Source: Bombyx mori
Taxonomy: Eukaryota; Arthropoda; Insecta; Lepidoptera; Bombycidae
Direction of reading: 5' to 3'
Assembly: GCF_030269925.1 (NCBI RefSeq)
Contig: NC_085131.1
Span: 10,649,501-10,713,500 of the forward strand
Length of the DNA: 64,000 nt
The position numbers were made by a program, and so were the translations under genes. The notes under the pieces were generated by a model. The model worked only from the letters and a program-made list of their open reading frames with translations, did not search any database and was not told where the DNA came from. Positions 10,518-21,828 of this stretch are shown in pieces. The stretch's first letter is position 1. Every line of letters starts with the position of its first letter.

Positions 10518-10765
10518 AAATAGTAACATAGACAATAGTACGGGCAGTAGATTTCGTTAGTTCAATTGCCATTCGAGCAGTTGTAATAACCATCGGTGAT
10601 CACTCACCATCAGATGTGATGGTGGTGTAGAATCGGCTAACTTCTAAAGTAATAGACACCGCTAAAGTAACTACTCATAGTTGTATAGTATAGTTGGGTG
10701 ATTATTACAACCCGTAGGGACAATAACGTAAGCGTGCTTAAAACCAACGTAAGTAGAACAAGGTT

Positions 10766-11068
10766 TGTTTTTTAACCCTACCTATTAGTTGGTAGCCTTA
10801 AGAGGCTAATGTAATCTGAGAGAATTTGCTAAGACTAGCCTAAAGAGCAGTGCTTCGCAGAATCTACCGCAGGATCGGAATCGCGACCCACTGAGAAGAT
10901 CCGGCGAGAAACTCAGTGGGCTGTGTCTGCGGGTTATTTCGTTCGTCGAACTCTTCGTCGTAATCGACGAGTTTGACGAGGACGGTATTGGGGTACAACA
11001 TGGGACAACAGAAGTACCAACCTGCTGACTTGTGCTGTGAGGCATTATGCGCTCCGTAGGGTAAGGAC
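10766..11068 (-). mobile_element. LINE tail, family B, longer copy
   Basis: Family B from poly-T (10766) with a small internal deletion near the tail. It extends past cccactgagaagatccgg into the palindromic block gacgagtttgacgagg and about 60 bp beyond. This makes it one of the longer copies here. Confidence 0.65.
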
Positions 11069-11399
11069 ATGTTTTTCCAAATGACGGATGGATTACTACT
11101 AAGGATTCTGGTTAACTTTTTACTATGTAAGCCGAGAGCTCGTATTTAATCTATTTTATCGTATTTAATCTATGCCGATATCAGTCAAAAATTTAAGAAC
11201 GAAAATCCACTATCGGCTACTTTCAAATTCCTTTCTTTCAAAAGACATAGAATATCCGTTGTTTTGACTTTTTTAAATTGATCCTTTGATTTGGTCTTGT
11301 GTGTTCTCCGTATCGATGTTACATTAATTTATTTGTAGACATAACATAGAGATATACTTACGCATTATTACATTATGCATATATTTTCCATTGCCCCCT

Positions 11400-11582
11400 T
11401 CCCGGTAATGGACTATAAAAGTGGCGAGTAACAAACAGCAACAAGTCATAACCAGAGAGAATCGTAAAGAGTACTTTATAGCTTCATTAGTATTTAGAAT
11501 GATTCGTAACGGAAGTAGAATATCACTATGTAATTAATCTTATTGCAATAAATTTGTATCTGTGTGCAGCGTTTATTGTCCA
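11400..11582 (+). promoter_or_regulatory. TATA-box / polyadenylation-signal pair; possible solo LTR or small promoter
   Basis: A good TATA box (ctataaaag) at 11411-11419 is followed about 30 bp later by an initiator-like gtcataacc. At about 11545 there is aataaa. A promoter and a poly-A signal about 130 bp apart is the arrangement of an LTR retrotransposon R region. I could not find convincing TG...CA ends, a target duplication or a primer site, so an LTR is only one reading. An ordinary gene promoter is another. Confidence 0.25.
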
Positions 11583-12390
11583 TAATTGGCTGGTCCTCCA
11601 CCCTTCGCGCTAATGAGACATTGATTAGACGAGAACAGGTAAAATGTATGCAATCTGACGGTTCCCCTTATATTGGTTTCTACTGCATCACAAACAGATG
11701 TATAACTGAATTGGCACGTGGTCGATACATATAGAACGACTTGGCACTTATATCATTGACACTACCACATACTCGGTATTTGCTTCATAGCAGCAAAACG
11801 CCACAACTCTATTTTCAGTTTAAGCAAATATAGTCTCTGGTAACATGGAATAGAATAGCAAATCCTACGTAGCACTTATTGGTCAATGTTGTCTGTGGAG
11901 CAATAAATAGATACAGTTTGATACCGTCATTACGTATGAGATTTAAATATGCATCGTCGAGCGACATTGTAGCGAACTTGTTGCTATTATAGTTCGATTA
12001 CTTTACACTGATGCATTTCCTTATTTTCTTAATAAAGTTGATTGTTTTATTACGTAAGTGAAATGATAATCGCGTGTGAGAGGTTTTTTTTGTTGATTTA
12101 AACAAAATATTTGTTTGTTACTCAATTCATAATGTCGTTTGAGGGATAAGTCGATCTATAGCATGTAAAGGAGTTACATACAGTGTGACTATTGTTTACT
12201 CTTTAAGTACGATTTTCGTCTAAAATATGTTATACAATAGGCAAAAAGATAAATGAGCATTACTCTTATAATACTGAATATACCTGTACATACACATAAT
12301 ATGGAATAATTCAGAATAAACAAAAATGTGTGTGTGTGCAATCTTCTGTGCAAGTCACACACGGTAGAAGTGAAACCTCTAAAATATAAA
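11583..12390. other. Unassigned AT-rich sequence
   Basis: No gene or known repeat is recognised. Confidence 0.4.
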
Positions 12391-12491
12391 AATAATCGCA
12401 AAGGTCAACCACTCCGCAGTGCAATGGAGCAGCCGCACCCGGGAGAGCCGCCTGCATGATCACGGTATCCCGCCCGACGCCAGGTAGCTAT
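12391..12491 (-). pseudogene. U1 snRNA-like pseudogene, 3'-truncated
   Basis: Read on minus from 12491 the sequence opens ATAGCTACCTGGCG, close to the 5' splice-site-recognising end of U1 (ATACTTACCTGGCG). It continues with gggataccgtgatca (stem I region) and ccattgcactgcgg, which matches the stem II loop bound by U1A (ATTGCAC). The stretch gttgacctttgcgattatt matches the centre of U1. After about 100 nt similarity stops: the Sm site and stem IV are missing. Changes in the 5' recognition end, in the stem I loop and the lost Sm site argue against function. U1 retro-pseudogenes are common in animals. It explains a small GC-rich island in AT-rich DNA. Confidence 0.7.
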
Positions 12492-13255
12492 GATTTATCA
12501 AGAGAAATACGAGAACGCCTATCAAATGTGTAACATCTCGTCAACGCGATGCAGGAATTGTTGAATTTACGTGCAGCGACATCTGTTGATAACAAACTAA
12601 ATAGAAATAAAAGTATCTCAGGGTGTGTAACGGAAGGAATTAAGATGGCGCGTAACCGAAAAACGTTACATACGTTTTTTCCTCCCTACGTCGATAAAGA
12701 AGTTTCAATAAAATACTTAATTGCGTTTTCTGTGATACAAAAAGAAAACAATATTTAAAGCCCTCATTTTCTTTTAAAATTAATATTGAAAATTAAATAG
12801 TACATATTACTATAGGTACAATACAAAACTGAACTTTCTTTTCGCTCAATGACAGACAGGTGAGTGATTCAGTCTAAGAAAAATATTTTTTGAAACTAAA
12901 GAGTTTTAATGGTTTTAAATGATGATAAAAATAAATAATGAAAAATATATGTTTTTGCTAAATACAGTAAACGTACAATATTTTATTTTTTAAATAATTA
13001 AACATCCTTTGTAAAGCTATATCTTAGGGCTACTTATAATATATTTGTATGTTCTCGTCCATGCCTCCAGTATTTATGTTAAGTTGAATAATCCTTACGG
13101 ACACAGAGTTACAAAGTGCTAATAACACTGAATAATTATTACAAGACGAGCTCGCGTCTGCTATCTTACAAACACTTATAGGCAGGCAATCGATTCAATG
13201 AAAATCATATTTCCTGTACAGTTCAATGCTTTTTAAATAATACATATAATATCGC
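12492..13255. other. Unassigned AT-rich sequence
   Basis: Holds a 69-codon open frame (12549-12758, plus) with no recognisable domain, probably chance. Nothing else is seen. Confidence 0.35.
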
Positions 13256-13377
13256 AGTAGGCAGCGGCTTGGCTCTGCTCCTGGCATTGCTGAAGTCCAT
13301 GGGCGACGGTAACCACATACCATCAGGTGGGCCGTACGCTCGTCTGCCTACAAAGGCAATAAAAATAAATAAATAAA
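13256..13377 (+). mobile_element. LINE tail, family C
   Basis: ggcagcggcttggctctg, then gacggtaaccacataccatc, then cgtctgcctacaaaggcaat and an A-rich tail. This is the same 3' UTR that follows the reverse transcriptase at 28806-29512, so it is the 3' end of that LINE family. A Helitron-like element abuts it. Confidence 0.75.
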
Positions 13378-13378
13378 A

Positions 13379-13643
13379 CTAGCGACCCGCCCTCGCTTCG
13401 CTTCGGATACATGAAATTTTATTATTTATTATTTACGACCTCACATTAGAAATCTCAAAAATAACAGTATTTCTCCACTATTTAATGGATGTTATTATAC
13501 ATATAAACCTTCCTCTTCAATCACTGTATCTATTAAAAAAAACCGCATCAAAATCCGTTGCGTAGTTTTAAAGATTTAAGCATACATAGGGACAGACAGA
13601 TATAGGGACAGAGAAAGCGACTTTGTTTTATACTATGTAGTGA
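13379..13643 (-). mobile_element. Helitron-like repeat, ctagcgacccgcc type
   Basis: On minus it starts TCACTACATAGTATAAAAC and ends with a GC-rich inverted stretch gaagcgagggcgggtcg followed by CTAG. The flanks are A and T. It is 265 bp and non-coding. Confidence 0.5.
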
Positions 13644-13980
13644 TAATAAATAAAGCCGGAAGCCGGTTTAGGTGAAATCATTGAAATATAAAAATATCGC
13701 ATAGTTCAAACGCGAATGTGAAATATTCAACGCTATTTACAAAAATAGAACAATTAAACTGTACTAATGAACCTACCGCTATTCTTGTCTGAATTCGAAC
13801 TGATAGACAAATTAGTTGCAACGATTTGCGCATAATGTTCTCGGTGACAAGTGGAGAGCTATTTTCGTATTGACAAGAAATTGATTGAGTTGTACTCTGA
13901 GGACTTGATAGTTCGTGATTCATAGCTGCGTGTATTTACTTATAGGTACTTATACTATTAGTTAAATCGATTTTGAGCTT

Positions 13981-14411
13981 GAGTGGCCTAACGGATAAGA
14001 CGTCCGGTGCATTCGTGTTGAGCGATGCACCGGTGTTCGAATCTCAGGCGGGTACCAATTTTTTAAATGAAATACGTACTCAACAAATGTTCACGATTGA
14101 TTTCCACGGTGAAGGAATAACATCGTGTAATAAAAATGAAACCCGCAAAATTATAATTTGCGTAATTACTGGTGGTAGGACCTCTTGTGAGTCCGCACGG
14201 GTAGGTACCACCACCCTGCCTATTTCTGCTGTGAAGCAGTAATGCGTTTCGGTTTGAAGGGTGGGACAGCCGTCGTAACTATACTGAGACCTTAGAACTT
14301 ATATCTCAAGGTGGGTGGCGCATTTACGTCGTAGATGTCTATGGGCTCCAGTAACCACTTAACAGCAGGTGGGCTGTGAGCCCGTCCACCCAAAAGACAA
14401 TTAAAAAAAAA
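13981..14411 (+). mobile_element. Full-length Bm1-type SINE
   Basis: The head begins gagtggcctaacggataag, slightly short of the usual gtcgtcg. The B-box-like stretch, the complete body and an A tail are present. Confidence 0.8.
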
Positions 14412-14948
14412 CCAAACTCAACTCTTACACTCGCCAGTTACATAAGATCCTTTCCCATACGACAAACGTTCAAAATGCCATTGATTGAGGTTGATAATTG
14501 CGTGTCGCATTTGCTCCGACGGGACACGGTAAGTAAACTCATAAGTTATTCTCATTTGAATTAGTCGAGTCACCTTATCGTAATTGTTCAGAACTCAAGC
14601 ATAATAAGTACGATATCCCAACGCGTCCTATGAGAATGCAATGTTGATATGTCACATTGTTTATTACATTAATGTCATGGCAACTGGGGGACACTGATTG
14701 GGGGTCTTTCGCCTTACGGGTATAGAAGTTGACGTTACAATTTCTAGGCATCCACTTATTGTCTGATTAAGTGTGTAGCGGATTTGTTAATAACAGATAA
14801 TTTGGCTTTCCTGCCGGATACCTGGACCGCATCCTTCAAAGTGATTTCGTGTAAATTAATTTTGTTAAAATTACCAAGAGGGCAACTTTAAAAAAATCAG
14901 AATCTCGATATACCTATATGAATCAAGAAAATAATCTTATATCATTAA

Positions 14949-15283
14949 CTAGCTTTTGCCTGCGACTCCGTCCGCGTGGAATAGTTACTTTGGCATAACG
15001 CTAAATTTTACCCCCACTTCATTTACGTAGAAAGTGAGAATATTTTTGAATTATATATTAGAATGTTAAGAAGCCATTTAAACCTCTATTTTGAAACATG
15101 CTTTATTGGTGCTCCACTTCTATTGACCTTACCGTGATGTTATGGCTTTCCTCAATAAATGAGCTATCTGATACTGAAAGATTTTTTCAAATCGGACTAG
15201 TAGTTTCTGAGATTAGCGCGTTCAAACAAACAAACAAACTCTTCAGCTTTATAATATTAAGTAATATAATATTAAGTATGACG
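14949..15283 (-). mobile_element. Helitron-like repeat, ctagcttttgcc type
   Basis: Begins with CTAG (14949) and cttttgcctgcgactccgtc, and ends near ctttataatattaag. A related copy starts at 25200. The outer end on the right is eroded, so the boundary is approximate. Confidence 0.45.
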
Positions 15284-15771
15284 ACGATTGCAGCTGAAAG
15301 TAAGTATTGTACTTTTTGACGAAGCATGTTGCGAATAATAACATGTACTTTTAGGTTAGGAATATTGTGTTCTTTTTTTTATAATAAATATCATTATAGC
15401 TCATATTAAGTATAGAGTGACTGTGAAATTATTGACACATTAGTCATCCGTAACCACGAAAACTGTTAAGTACTCTCCGAAATAATTAACCGAAATTAAT
15501 AATAACGCGAGATAACATGTCCATAGCAACGCAACTCTTTTTACAAATTTACAATTGAAACCGTACTCGATAATAAAAAAAAAACTTAATGGTATTAACA
15601 ATCTTTAAATGACATAGTGACAAGCTGAACAGATTCAGTGAACAATCGGATCACTGTGCACTTATCGACAACTGTTACAACAAACAACATTAAAACAATT
15701 CATTGTACGAAGCTCAGATAAGTAAGACAAGCATTATATCATGCCCGACAATTGCCAGACTCCATTCGAAT

Positions 15772-15890
15772 TTTTTTTTTTTTTTTTCATGAAAAATTTA
15801 CATTGGCGGACTTAATGCCTAAGACATTCTCTACCAGTCAACCCAAGGTAGTGCAGGGTAAATAGTGGTAGGTGCAATGAAATTTTTTTT
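15772..15890 (-). mobile_element. LINE tail of another family
   Basis: A long T-run is followed by ttggcggacttaatgccta and ctctaccagtcaaccc. This resembles a repeated non-LTR 3' end of Lepidoptera, oriented minus. Only about 100 bp remain. Confidence 0.4.
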
Positions 15891-15891
15891 T

Positions 15892-15943
15892 GGTGGGCTG
15901 TGAGCTCGTCCATCCATCTAAGAAATAAAAAAAAAAAAAAAAA
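15892..15943 (+). mobile_element. Extreme 3' end of a Bm1-type SINE
   Basis: ggtgggctgtgagctcgtcc, then tctaagaaat and a run of about 17 A. Only the last 50 bp were inserted or kept. Confidence 0.6.
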
Positions 15944-15954
15944 TTATATTAAGT

Positions 15955-16060
15955 TACGAATACATACACAAAAAAGTATATATATATACATAATATATAC
16001 ACAATCACAGTCACATTTACATACATACATATATACACACATACATGCATATATACATAT
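15955..16060. repeat. AT/ACAT-rich microsatellite
   Basis: Degenerate repeats of ata, acat and atac units. Confidence 0.6.
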
Positions 16061-19020
16061 AATAGTTTATACAGTATTAAAAGGAATATATTAATAAATT
16101 TCCTTAACTACAACTATCAGAACCAGAGCTCTAGATTGAGGTATTCTATTCGATACATGGTACTAGCAGCATCGACTGACTCGCCTAATCTCTTTTATTT
16201 CAGTTTGGCAAAATCACAATCGCATACCCACTATCACTCATGCTGGTCTATACTATTCAAATTTACTGATTACTCATTAATTTAACTTGATTTAAACGTG
16301 TGTAAATAAGCACGTATAAAATGAGCCTCCTCTGTGTCCTTGGAAGAAACAGGTATATACATATTTATTTATTTATTATTTATTTAAATATGTATATGGA
16401 AGCCCAGTCCTCGACCTAACATTAGCGAAGAGGTCTAATCCTTTCAAAATAAAATATTTGGTCAGATAAGATGTAGGCCACATCTCCTCCGTATATTCTA
16501 TTTTAAAAGACACGACTGTGTCGTATTTCTAAATTTAAATCATAAAATATTTCCTATAATCAAAGGTAGATCGCGGCGTATGGCAACATTATTACACTTG
16601 ACAATGTCATCGCGTTGAATGACCGGCGAACACTGAGGCTACTGTCAAGTCAATAATCAGTGGTATTTATTAAAAATAACAACAATAAATCCTTTATGAA
16701 GGAGTATGTAACAGTTCTTAAGAATTATTAGAAAGTTATTGATTTTTATCAGTAAAGCCATATTTCGTTCTCTTGTGGTCTCATTGATAAACGCGACGGA
16801 GCCAAGGTCAATTTATCGTGTCATGAAAAACGTGCATTGTTTTAATGATATTTGAAAAAGAATTTCGACTATCTATTGAAAACATGTTCACGAACAAAAT
16901 TTTGTACTAGAAAAGTTTACTGTAGGTGTCTCACAATGAATAAAGATCGATGAATAAATAATTTGAAATTTAATTTAGAAGCGTATGCCGCTGCCCTATT
17001 GGGAAACACACCTCACTCAATCCGACTGACTGATAATCTATTATTTAAGCTGCGAAAATAGTTACTGACTGCATTGTAGGGACTAATCCGTTCATGAGCT
17101 TCCTATTTCGTGATATAAAGCCTGCCGATAACTTATTAATGTGAAATCTAGAACTCGTTTAGGTAGTAACGCAACTGAGACTCTTCTCTCGAGACCTGGC
17201 ACTAAATGTATCAAGAACAGCTTCCCTGGTGTCTAAATTGGGGCGCGATCGATGGTAACGGGATAACAAAATTGAAACGAACATTAAAAAATGCCAGTTG
17301 TTGGCAACCCAACAAATTGCTATAAAATCTTTTTGAAGTGAAACTTTTTTATGTGCATGAGGGTAAAGTTTTTACAGAACGTCACACAGGTATGCAAACT
17401 ACTATTGAAATTAAGTACTTGTCAAATGTCAGTAGTAGTAGTTGTTGTATTTTTCCAACTGGAAAGGTAAATGTATCATACCATACAGCCTAATATTTTA
17501 TAATTTTTTTGTGAAAAATGTTAATAGGAATTGAAATGAAATGAAAAGAATTTGGAACATTAATCAAATAGCACGAAATTAAATTAGAAAATATAAGTCA
17601 TTTACAATTTAGAAATCTAAACATAATGTGACTGTCAACACTGAGGTTTGAGATTGACATTTGACAGACTTTTGGCGGGAACATATCTTCCTTTTTCCCT
17701 TCCTCTAAGTCTCGGAAATCTAAAGTTTTAGATTTGTATAAATTTATGCAAGACTCAAAAATTAGTTCGCCAAAAAATTTTCACTTCTGACATGTGTACT
17801 TTGTACGCACGCACTTTTTTATGTTGTGGTTGTGAAAAAACATTAATTTTGAATTTTGAAATGTCTTAGATTTGTCATTCTCTTTTTTCCGTGCAATCCT
17901 TGCGAGTTTATTTATTAAGTTCCTTGCCCATCCTAATCCTACAGTCCACAACACCAGTTAGGTCAGTTAAAATCGATTCTCATTCAATCTGTTGCGTGAA
18001 CAACTCGACAAGCGAATATAAAATTCAAATCAACATTCTGTATAATGCGAAACGTCGTCATAGATGCTCTACGAGCATCATTGCTGTATATGATAAAAGG
18101 TATAACTCAGGTCATTGTTCAGATGTCAGATGTTAATTTGCTTTATCGCGTCCTTGTCTGTCACTTGACGTGGTTTCATGTGTTATTGAATTTAAAAAAT
18201 ATGAATTAAATATTATTTACCTGTCAGTAACTTCATCATAGTATCAGTTTAACTAGTTCTAATTTGGTTTATTATTGTCTTAGACGGACTAAACAGCTCG
18301 CGGCTCAACCGTGATTAAGTTGTTTGCGATGTCATTGTAAATTCTTTATCGAATTCAGGCGTATAATTTGATAAACGTACACACACCAAGCGTCTTGTTC
18401 ATCAGACCACGAAGATTCAAATCTCACCTATCTCACACAACAACTTTAGCTTCAATTGATTAAAAGCAATCGCACCTCATATTATATCGTCAAACAAGAT
18501 TGGTCTATTTGATTGAGTGACAGATGACCTCACAAAGCCTGTTAAGTATTCAAATTTAACTAGGCTATTGAAACCGTATACAAACACGTTTCAAAACTTA
18601 ATGAATGACGAAGTGTACCCCAGTAGCGTACATGATAAAGCGTGTAGGATCAACAAACTGCAACATTGTTGTTGACACCTTGACACAGAACTTGAACCGA
18701 TATACGACGAATGATATTCATTATGTAACACTTGTTGCCTTCGCCTGTTACCCAATAAGGTAAACAGAGTGTGGTCTATGTTTGGGATTATGTTTAGATA
18801 TAATTGCTTGAGGCTTATAGCTTTTTTTCATAGCTAAAGTTGGTAAAAGGCACGGCCTGATCGTCGACCTGGAAAGGTCAAATTGGAGTCACAATATCTT
18901 GATTTCATTACGTCAAAAGCCTGTACCTACGGAACCATTTAAAACAGAATTCATAATTGGTTCACGGTAGAAATTGGCAGGATCGGATGTACTGTAAAAA
19001 ACTAAGAACTTAGAACTCAT
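16061..19020. other. Long unassigned AT-rich region
   Basis: I recognise no gene, SINE or LINE in nearly 3 kb, the longest repeat-poor stretch of the first half. At about 16352-16396 two copies of the tatacatattta / taaatatgtata type can form a hairpin. An 81-codon frame at 17891-18136 (plus) shows no domain. It may be host intron or intergenic DNA. Confidence 0.4.
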
Positions 19021-19246
19021 GTCTTGTGAGTCCGCACAGGTAGGTACCACCACGCTGCCTATTTCTGTCATGAAGCAATAATGCGTTTCAGTTTGAAGGG
19101 TGGGGCAGCCGTTGTAACTATACTGCTTTAGAACTTATATCTCAAGCTGGGTGGCGGCATTTACGTTGTAGATGTCCATGGGCTCCGGTAACTACTTAAC
19201 CTCAGGTGAGCCGTGCGCTCGTCTACCAAGCTAAGCAATAAAAAAA
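19021..19246 (+). mobile_element. Headless Bm1-type SINE
   Basis: Starts at tcttgtgagtccgcacagg, a little inside the usual headless 5' end, and finishes with aagcaataaaaaaat. Confidence 0.7.
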
Positions 19247-19440
19247 TCTATCCAAAAGGGCTTGCAACCTGCGCTACACAGTATTAAAACAGAAATGAAT
19301 TGATTAATTACGAGGTTAGGTGACATAAGTAAAGATAACTATTATGATGACTGCCATTGTTGGATGTACTCGTAGTCGTAACGGCCAAGGTGACCGAGGA
19401 CAGGACATTGTTGTAATTTAATATCATAACCTCAAACTGT

Positions 19441-19530
19441 ATGGGTTTCCATATGATTGAGAATCGTGTTATGTTAGGCCTATGTCCAGCAGTGGACGAC
19501 TGTGGGCTGTTGATGATGATGATGAGAATC
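19441..19530 (+). mobile_element. RTE-like LINE 3' end with (TGA)n tail
   Basis: ggcctatgtccagcagtggac then tgggctgttgatgatgatga. A short 3' UTR ending in a TGATGATGATG microsatellite is typical of RTE-like elements in moths. Confidence 0.55.
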
Positions 19531-19551
19531 ATGTTAAGCTTTGCAATTAGC

Positions 19552-19765
19552 AATACTAATATTATAAAGAGGAAAGATTTGTTTGTTTGTTTGTTTCGAA
19601 TAGGCTCCGAAACTACTGGACCGATTTGAAAAATTCTTTTTCCATTAGAAGCCGACATTGTCCCTGATGAACATAGGCTACTTTTTTAAAAAAAAAAATT
19701 ATTTTATTTTTTTGGTTTCATGTGTGTTTTAATGTTTCCGAAGCGAAGCGAGGGCGGGTCGCTAG
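19552..19765 (+). mobile_element. Helitron-like repeat, attataaagagg type
   Basis: Starts near actaatattataaagagg and runs through gaaactactggaccg to cgaagcgagggcgggtcg and CTAG followed by T. The TC start is lost. It is related to 36955-37162. Confidence 0.5.
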
Positions 19766-20179
19766 TTAGCAATAAACACCGAATCCGAAATTCAAGATAA
19801 AAAAAATCACCATAGACAATCTAGTTAGTACTAGTTCCTAAGTTGTTCAAATTAGTGCCAAATTGTTCGATACCACACCAAAGTGAAGCAGTCTGTCTCA
19901 TAAAGCATATGATATATTGTTAATTAAATTGAGTTATCATAAAGTTTACTGTGACACTTTGAACATTATTGCGAGTTTAATTATTTTGACCTCTATCATG
20001 ATCTACATTTAAACTGAACGATAAGCAACTGTTTTCAAGTCAACAGTAATAATTGGAAACATAATTTTATTTTATTTATATAGCTGCATTACGTTATTTT
20101 GTGAGAAACTGACTAATTAATTACTATGGCTGATTATTTTCTTTGTTACCAGGCTAGATTATAAAAGTTTTATTTTTAT
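19766..20179. other. Unassigned AT-rich sequence
   Basis: Nothing recognised. Confidence 0.4.
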
Positions 20180-20425
20180 TTTATTTTTTATTGCTTAGAT
20201 GGGTGGACGAGCTCACAGCCCACCTGGTGTTAAGTGGTTACTGGAGCCCATAGACATCTACAACGTAAATGCGCCACCCATCTTGAGATATAAGTTCTAA
20301 GGTCTCAGTATAGTTACAGCGGCTACCCCACCCTTCAAACCGAAACGCATTATTGCTTCACGGCAGAAATAGGCAGGGCGGTGGTACCTACCCGTGCGGA
20401 CTCACAAGAGGTCCTACCACCAGTG
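20180..20425 (-). mobile_element. Headless Bm1-type SINE (about 240 bp class)
   Basis: Minus-oriented copy from poly-T to gtcctaccaccagtgaaa. Well preserved. Confidence 0.8.
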
Positions 20426-20457
20426 AAAATTTTGAATGTAGTTCTGAATAATCACTC

Positions 20458-20871
20458 AGTGGTCCCTCAGTAGTCGAAATTCGACTATAATTAATTGAAA
20501 TTATAAGTTTGAACATTATTATGGTTCTATTGTCAAAGACTATTAGGTATACTTTTAATCACAGATTCCGCCAGGACCACATTATACACAAATAATATTA
20601 ATCTATTCTCTATTTGACCACAGATTTTAAACAATGACAGAAGTTTGACAATAAACAATGAGTATTTAAGTGTTGTGTTAAATACATAGTAGTGTGTGTA
20701 ATGTTTTTGTTATTTATTTAATGTATGTTTTATGCACAATAAGAAAATATATTAACATTCTGTTCTTCTTATTTATATTCTCTATAAGTGCGGGAAAATT
20801 TATACTCATCCGTCCCCGCGATTTTCGTAAAAAGGGCTTCAAAGTTTTTGCTTCACCTATTAATATATAGA
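20458..20871 (-). mobile_element. Helitron-like repeat, same family as 9167-9585
   Basis: On minus it starts TCTATATATTAATAGGTG and ends in the gtcgaatttcgac hairpin. The terminal CTAG is degraded here. Confidence 0.55.
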
Positions 20872-21140
20872 TCTACTGGGTGTTTATTAATTCGGGAAAC
20901 TAACAGTACATAACAACCATGGGGTATATTAAAGACAGGTAAACAGAAATGACTGAAATTAATGATTTCTAATTTACAAAAAGGTAATAAAACAAAACAA
21001 TAAAAATGCCGCTTCTGGAAGCTGGCATTCCAAAATTGTTTTTTTATATTTTGCAAGTGATAAATGAAAGATGTCAACATTGGACTGACACAACATTATT
21101 CTTTCATTGACACGTATTACAATGGGCAGGATACATTGCT

Positions 21141-21433
21141 CCTTCGGCGCGCACTGTGCGGTACCGTGGGTTTCGTGGAGTCGGAGTGGTGGGGCTCGAT
21201 GGGGTTTAGTCGGTAGTCGGTTTTGCGGGGTAGCTCTTGGTGGCTGACGCCGTGCAGTGCTTCGCGCGTCTTTCTCAAGGCGTAGTCTCCCGGCAGGAAT
21301 TGGGAGAAGAGGAGGACCCCTGTCTTCTTCTCCCTGTTCTTCTCTGGAAGCGCCGGAGTCCGACATAACCCGGTCTCTTACCCCCCTCGACCGGGTATCC
21401 GTAAATGGATTCCCCAGCGTTAAAAAAAAAAAA
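21141..21433 (+). mobile_element. 5'-truncated non-LTR insert with target duplication
   Basis: A GC-rich insert of about 290 bp ends in a run of A. It is bounded by a direct repeat aggatacattgctc at 21128-21141 and 21433-21446. A perfect 13-14 bp duplication plus a poly-A tail is the hallmark of target-primed reverse transcription. The insert ends ggattccccagcgtt before the A run. Sequence composition differs strongly from the AT-rich target. A 155-codon antisense frame crosses the insert but continues into unrelated flank, so I do not call it a gene. Confidence 0.65.
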
Positions 21434-21454
21434 GGATACATTGCTCGAAGAACA

Positions 21455-21629
21455 GTGTGCTTAGTGCGAGTTTTTTACCGTTCTCGATAGCGTAAAAGTT
21501 AACTCATATTTGTATGGAATAGGATCGTTTGCCTACGTTTGCCGCTAGGAGCGCTGTTCCAACTACATACAAAACTATGGGTTAACTTTTACGCTATCGA
21601 GAACGTTAAAAAACTCGCATTAAGCACAC
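21455..21629. mobile_element. Palindromic MITE with about 50-bp terminal inverted repeats
   Basis: The left arm gtgtgcttagtgcgag... through gataGCGTAAAAGTTAAC mirrors the right arm ending ctcgcattaagcacac, with only a few mismatches over about 50 bp. The loop of about 75 bp has cctacgtttgccgctagg. A second copy is at 61277-61563. Its small size, non-coding nature and long inverted ends make it a MITE. No clear target duplication is visible. Confidence 0.65.
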
Positions 21630-21828
21630 AGATGGCCGTTGGGGACGAAAAGTTTTCTAATGGCAACCGCGCACCGGAAAGCGTGGGTAGGCCTCCCACT
21701 TGGTGGTCCGACGATCTGCAAAAGGGCGCGGAGATCTGCTGGATATAGGCTACGCAGAACCGGTCATTATTTTGAACCTTTAGGAAGACCTATGTCCATC
21801 AGTTGACGTTTGAGAACTGATGATGATG
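21630..21828 (+). pseudogene. Endonuclease/reverse transcriptase (RTE-like) C-terminal relic and 3' tail
   Basis: One frame begins DGRWGRKVF then WQPRTGKRG; a shifted frame gives VGRPPTWWSDDLQK. The GRPPT-x-WSDDL motif is the usual end of these LINE proteins. The DNA then reads gacctatgtccatcagttga and finishes tgatgatgatgac, the 3' tail type also seen at 19441. Frame breaks and stops show it is dead. Confidence 0.6.

Noticed and set aside
20974..21441. 155-codon frame on minus with a basic, Pro/Arg-rich N-terminus
   Set aside because: It crosses the boundary of a retro-insert defined by a target duplication, so it fuses unrelated sequences.
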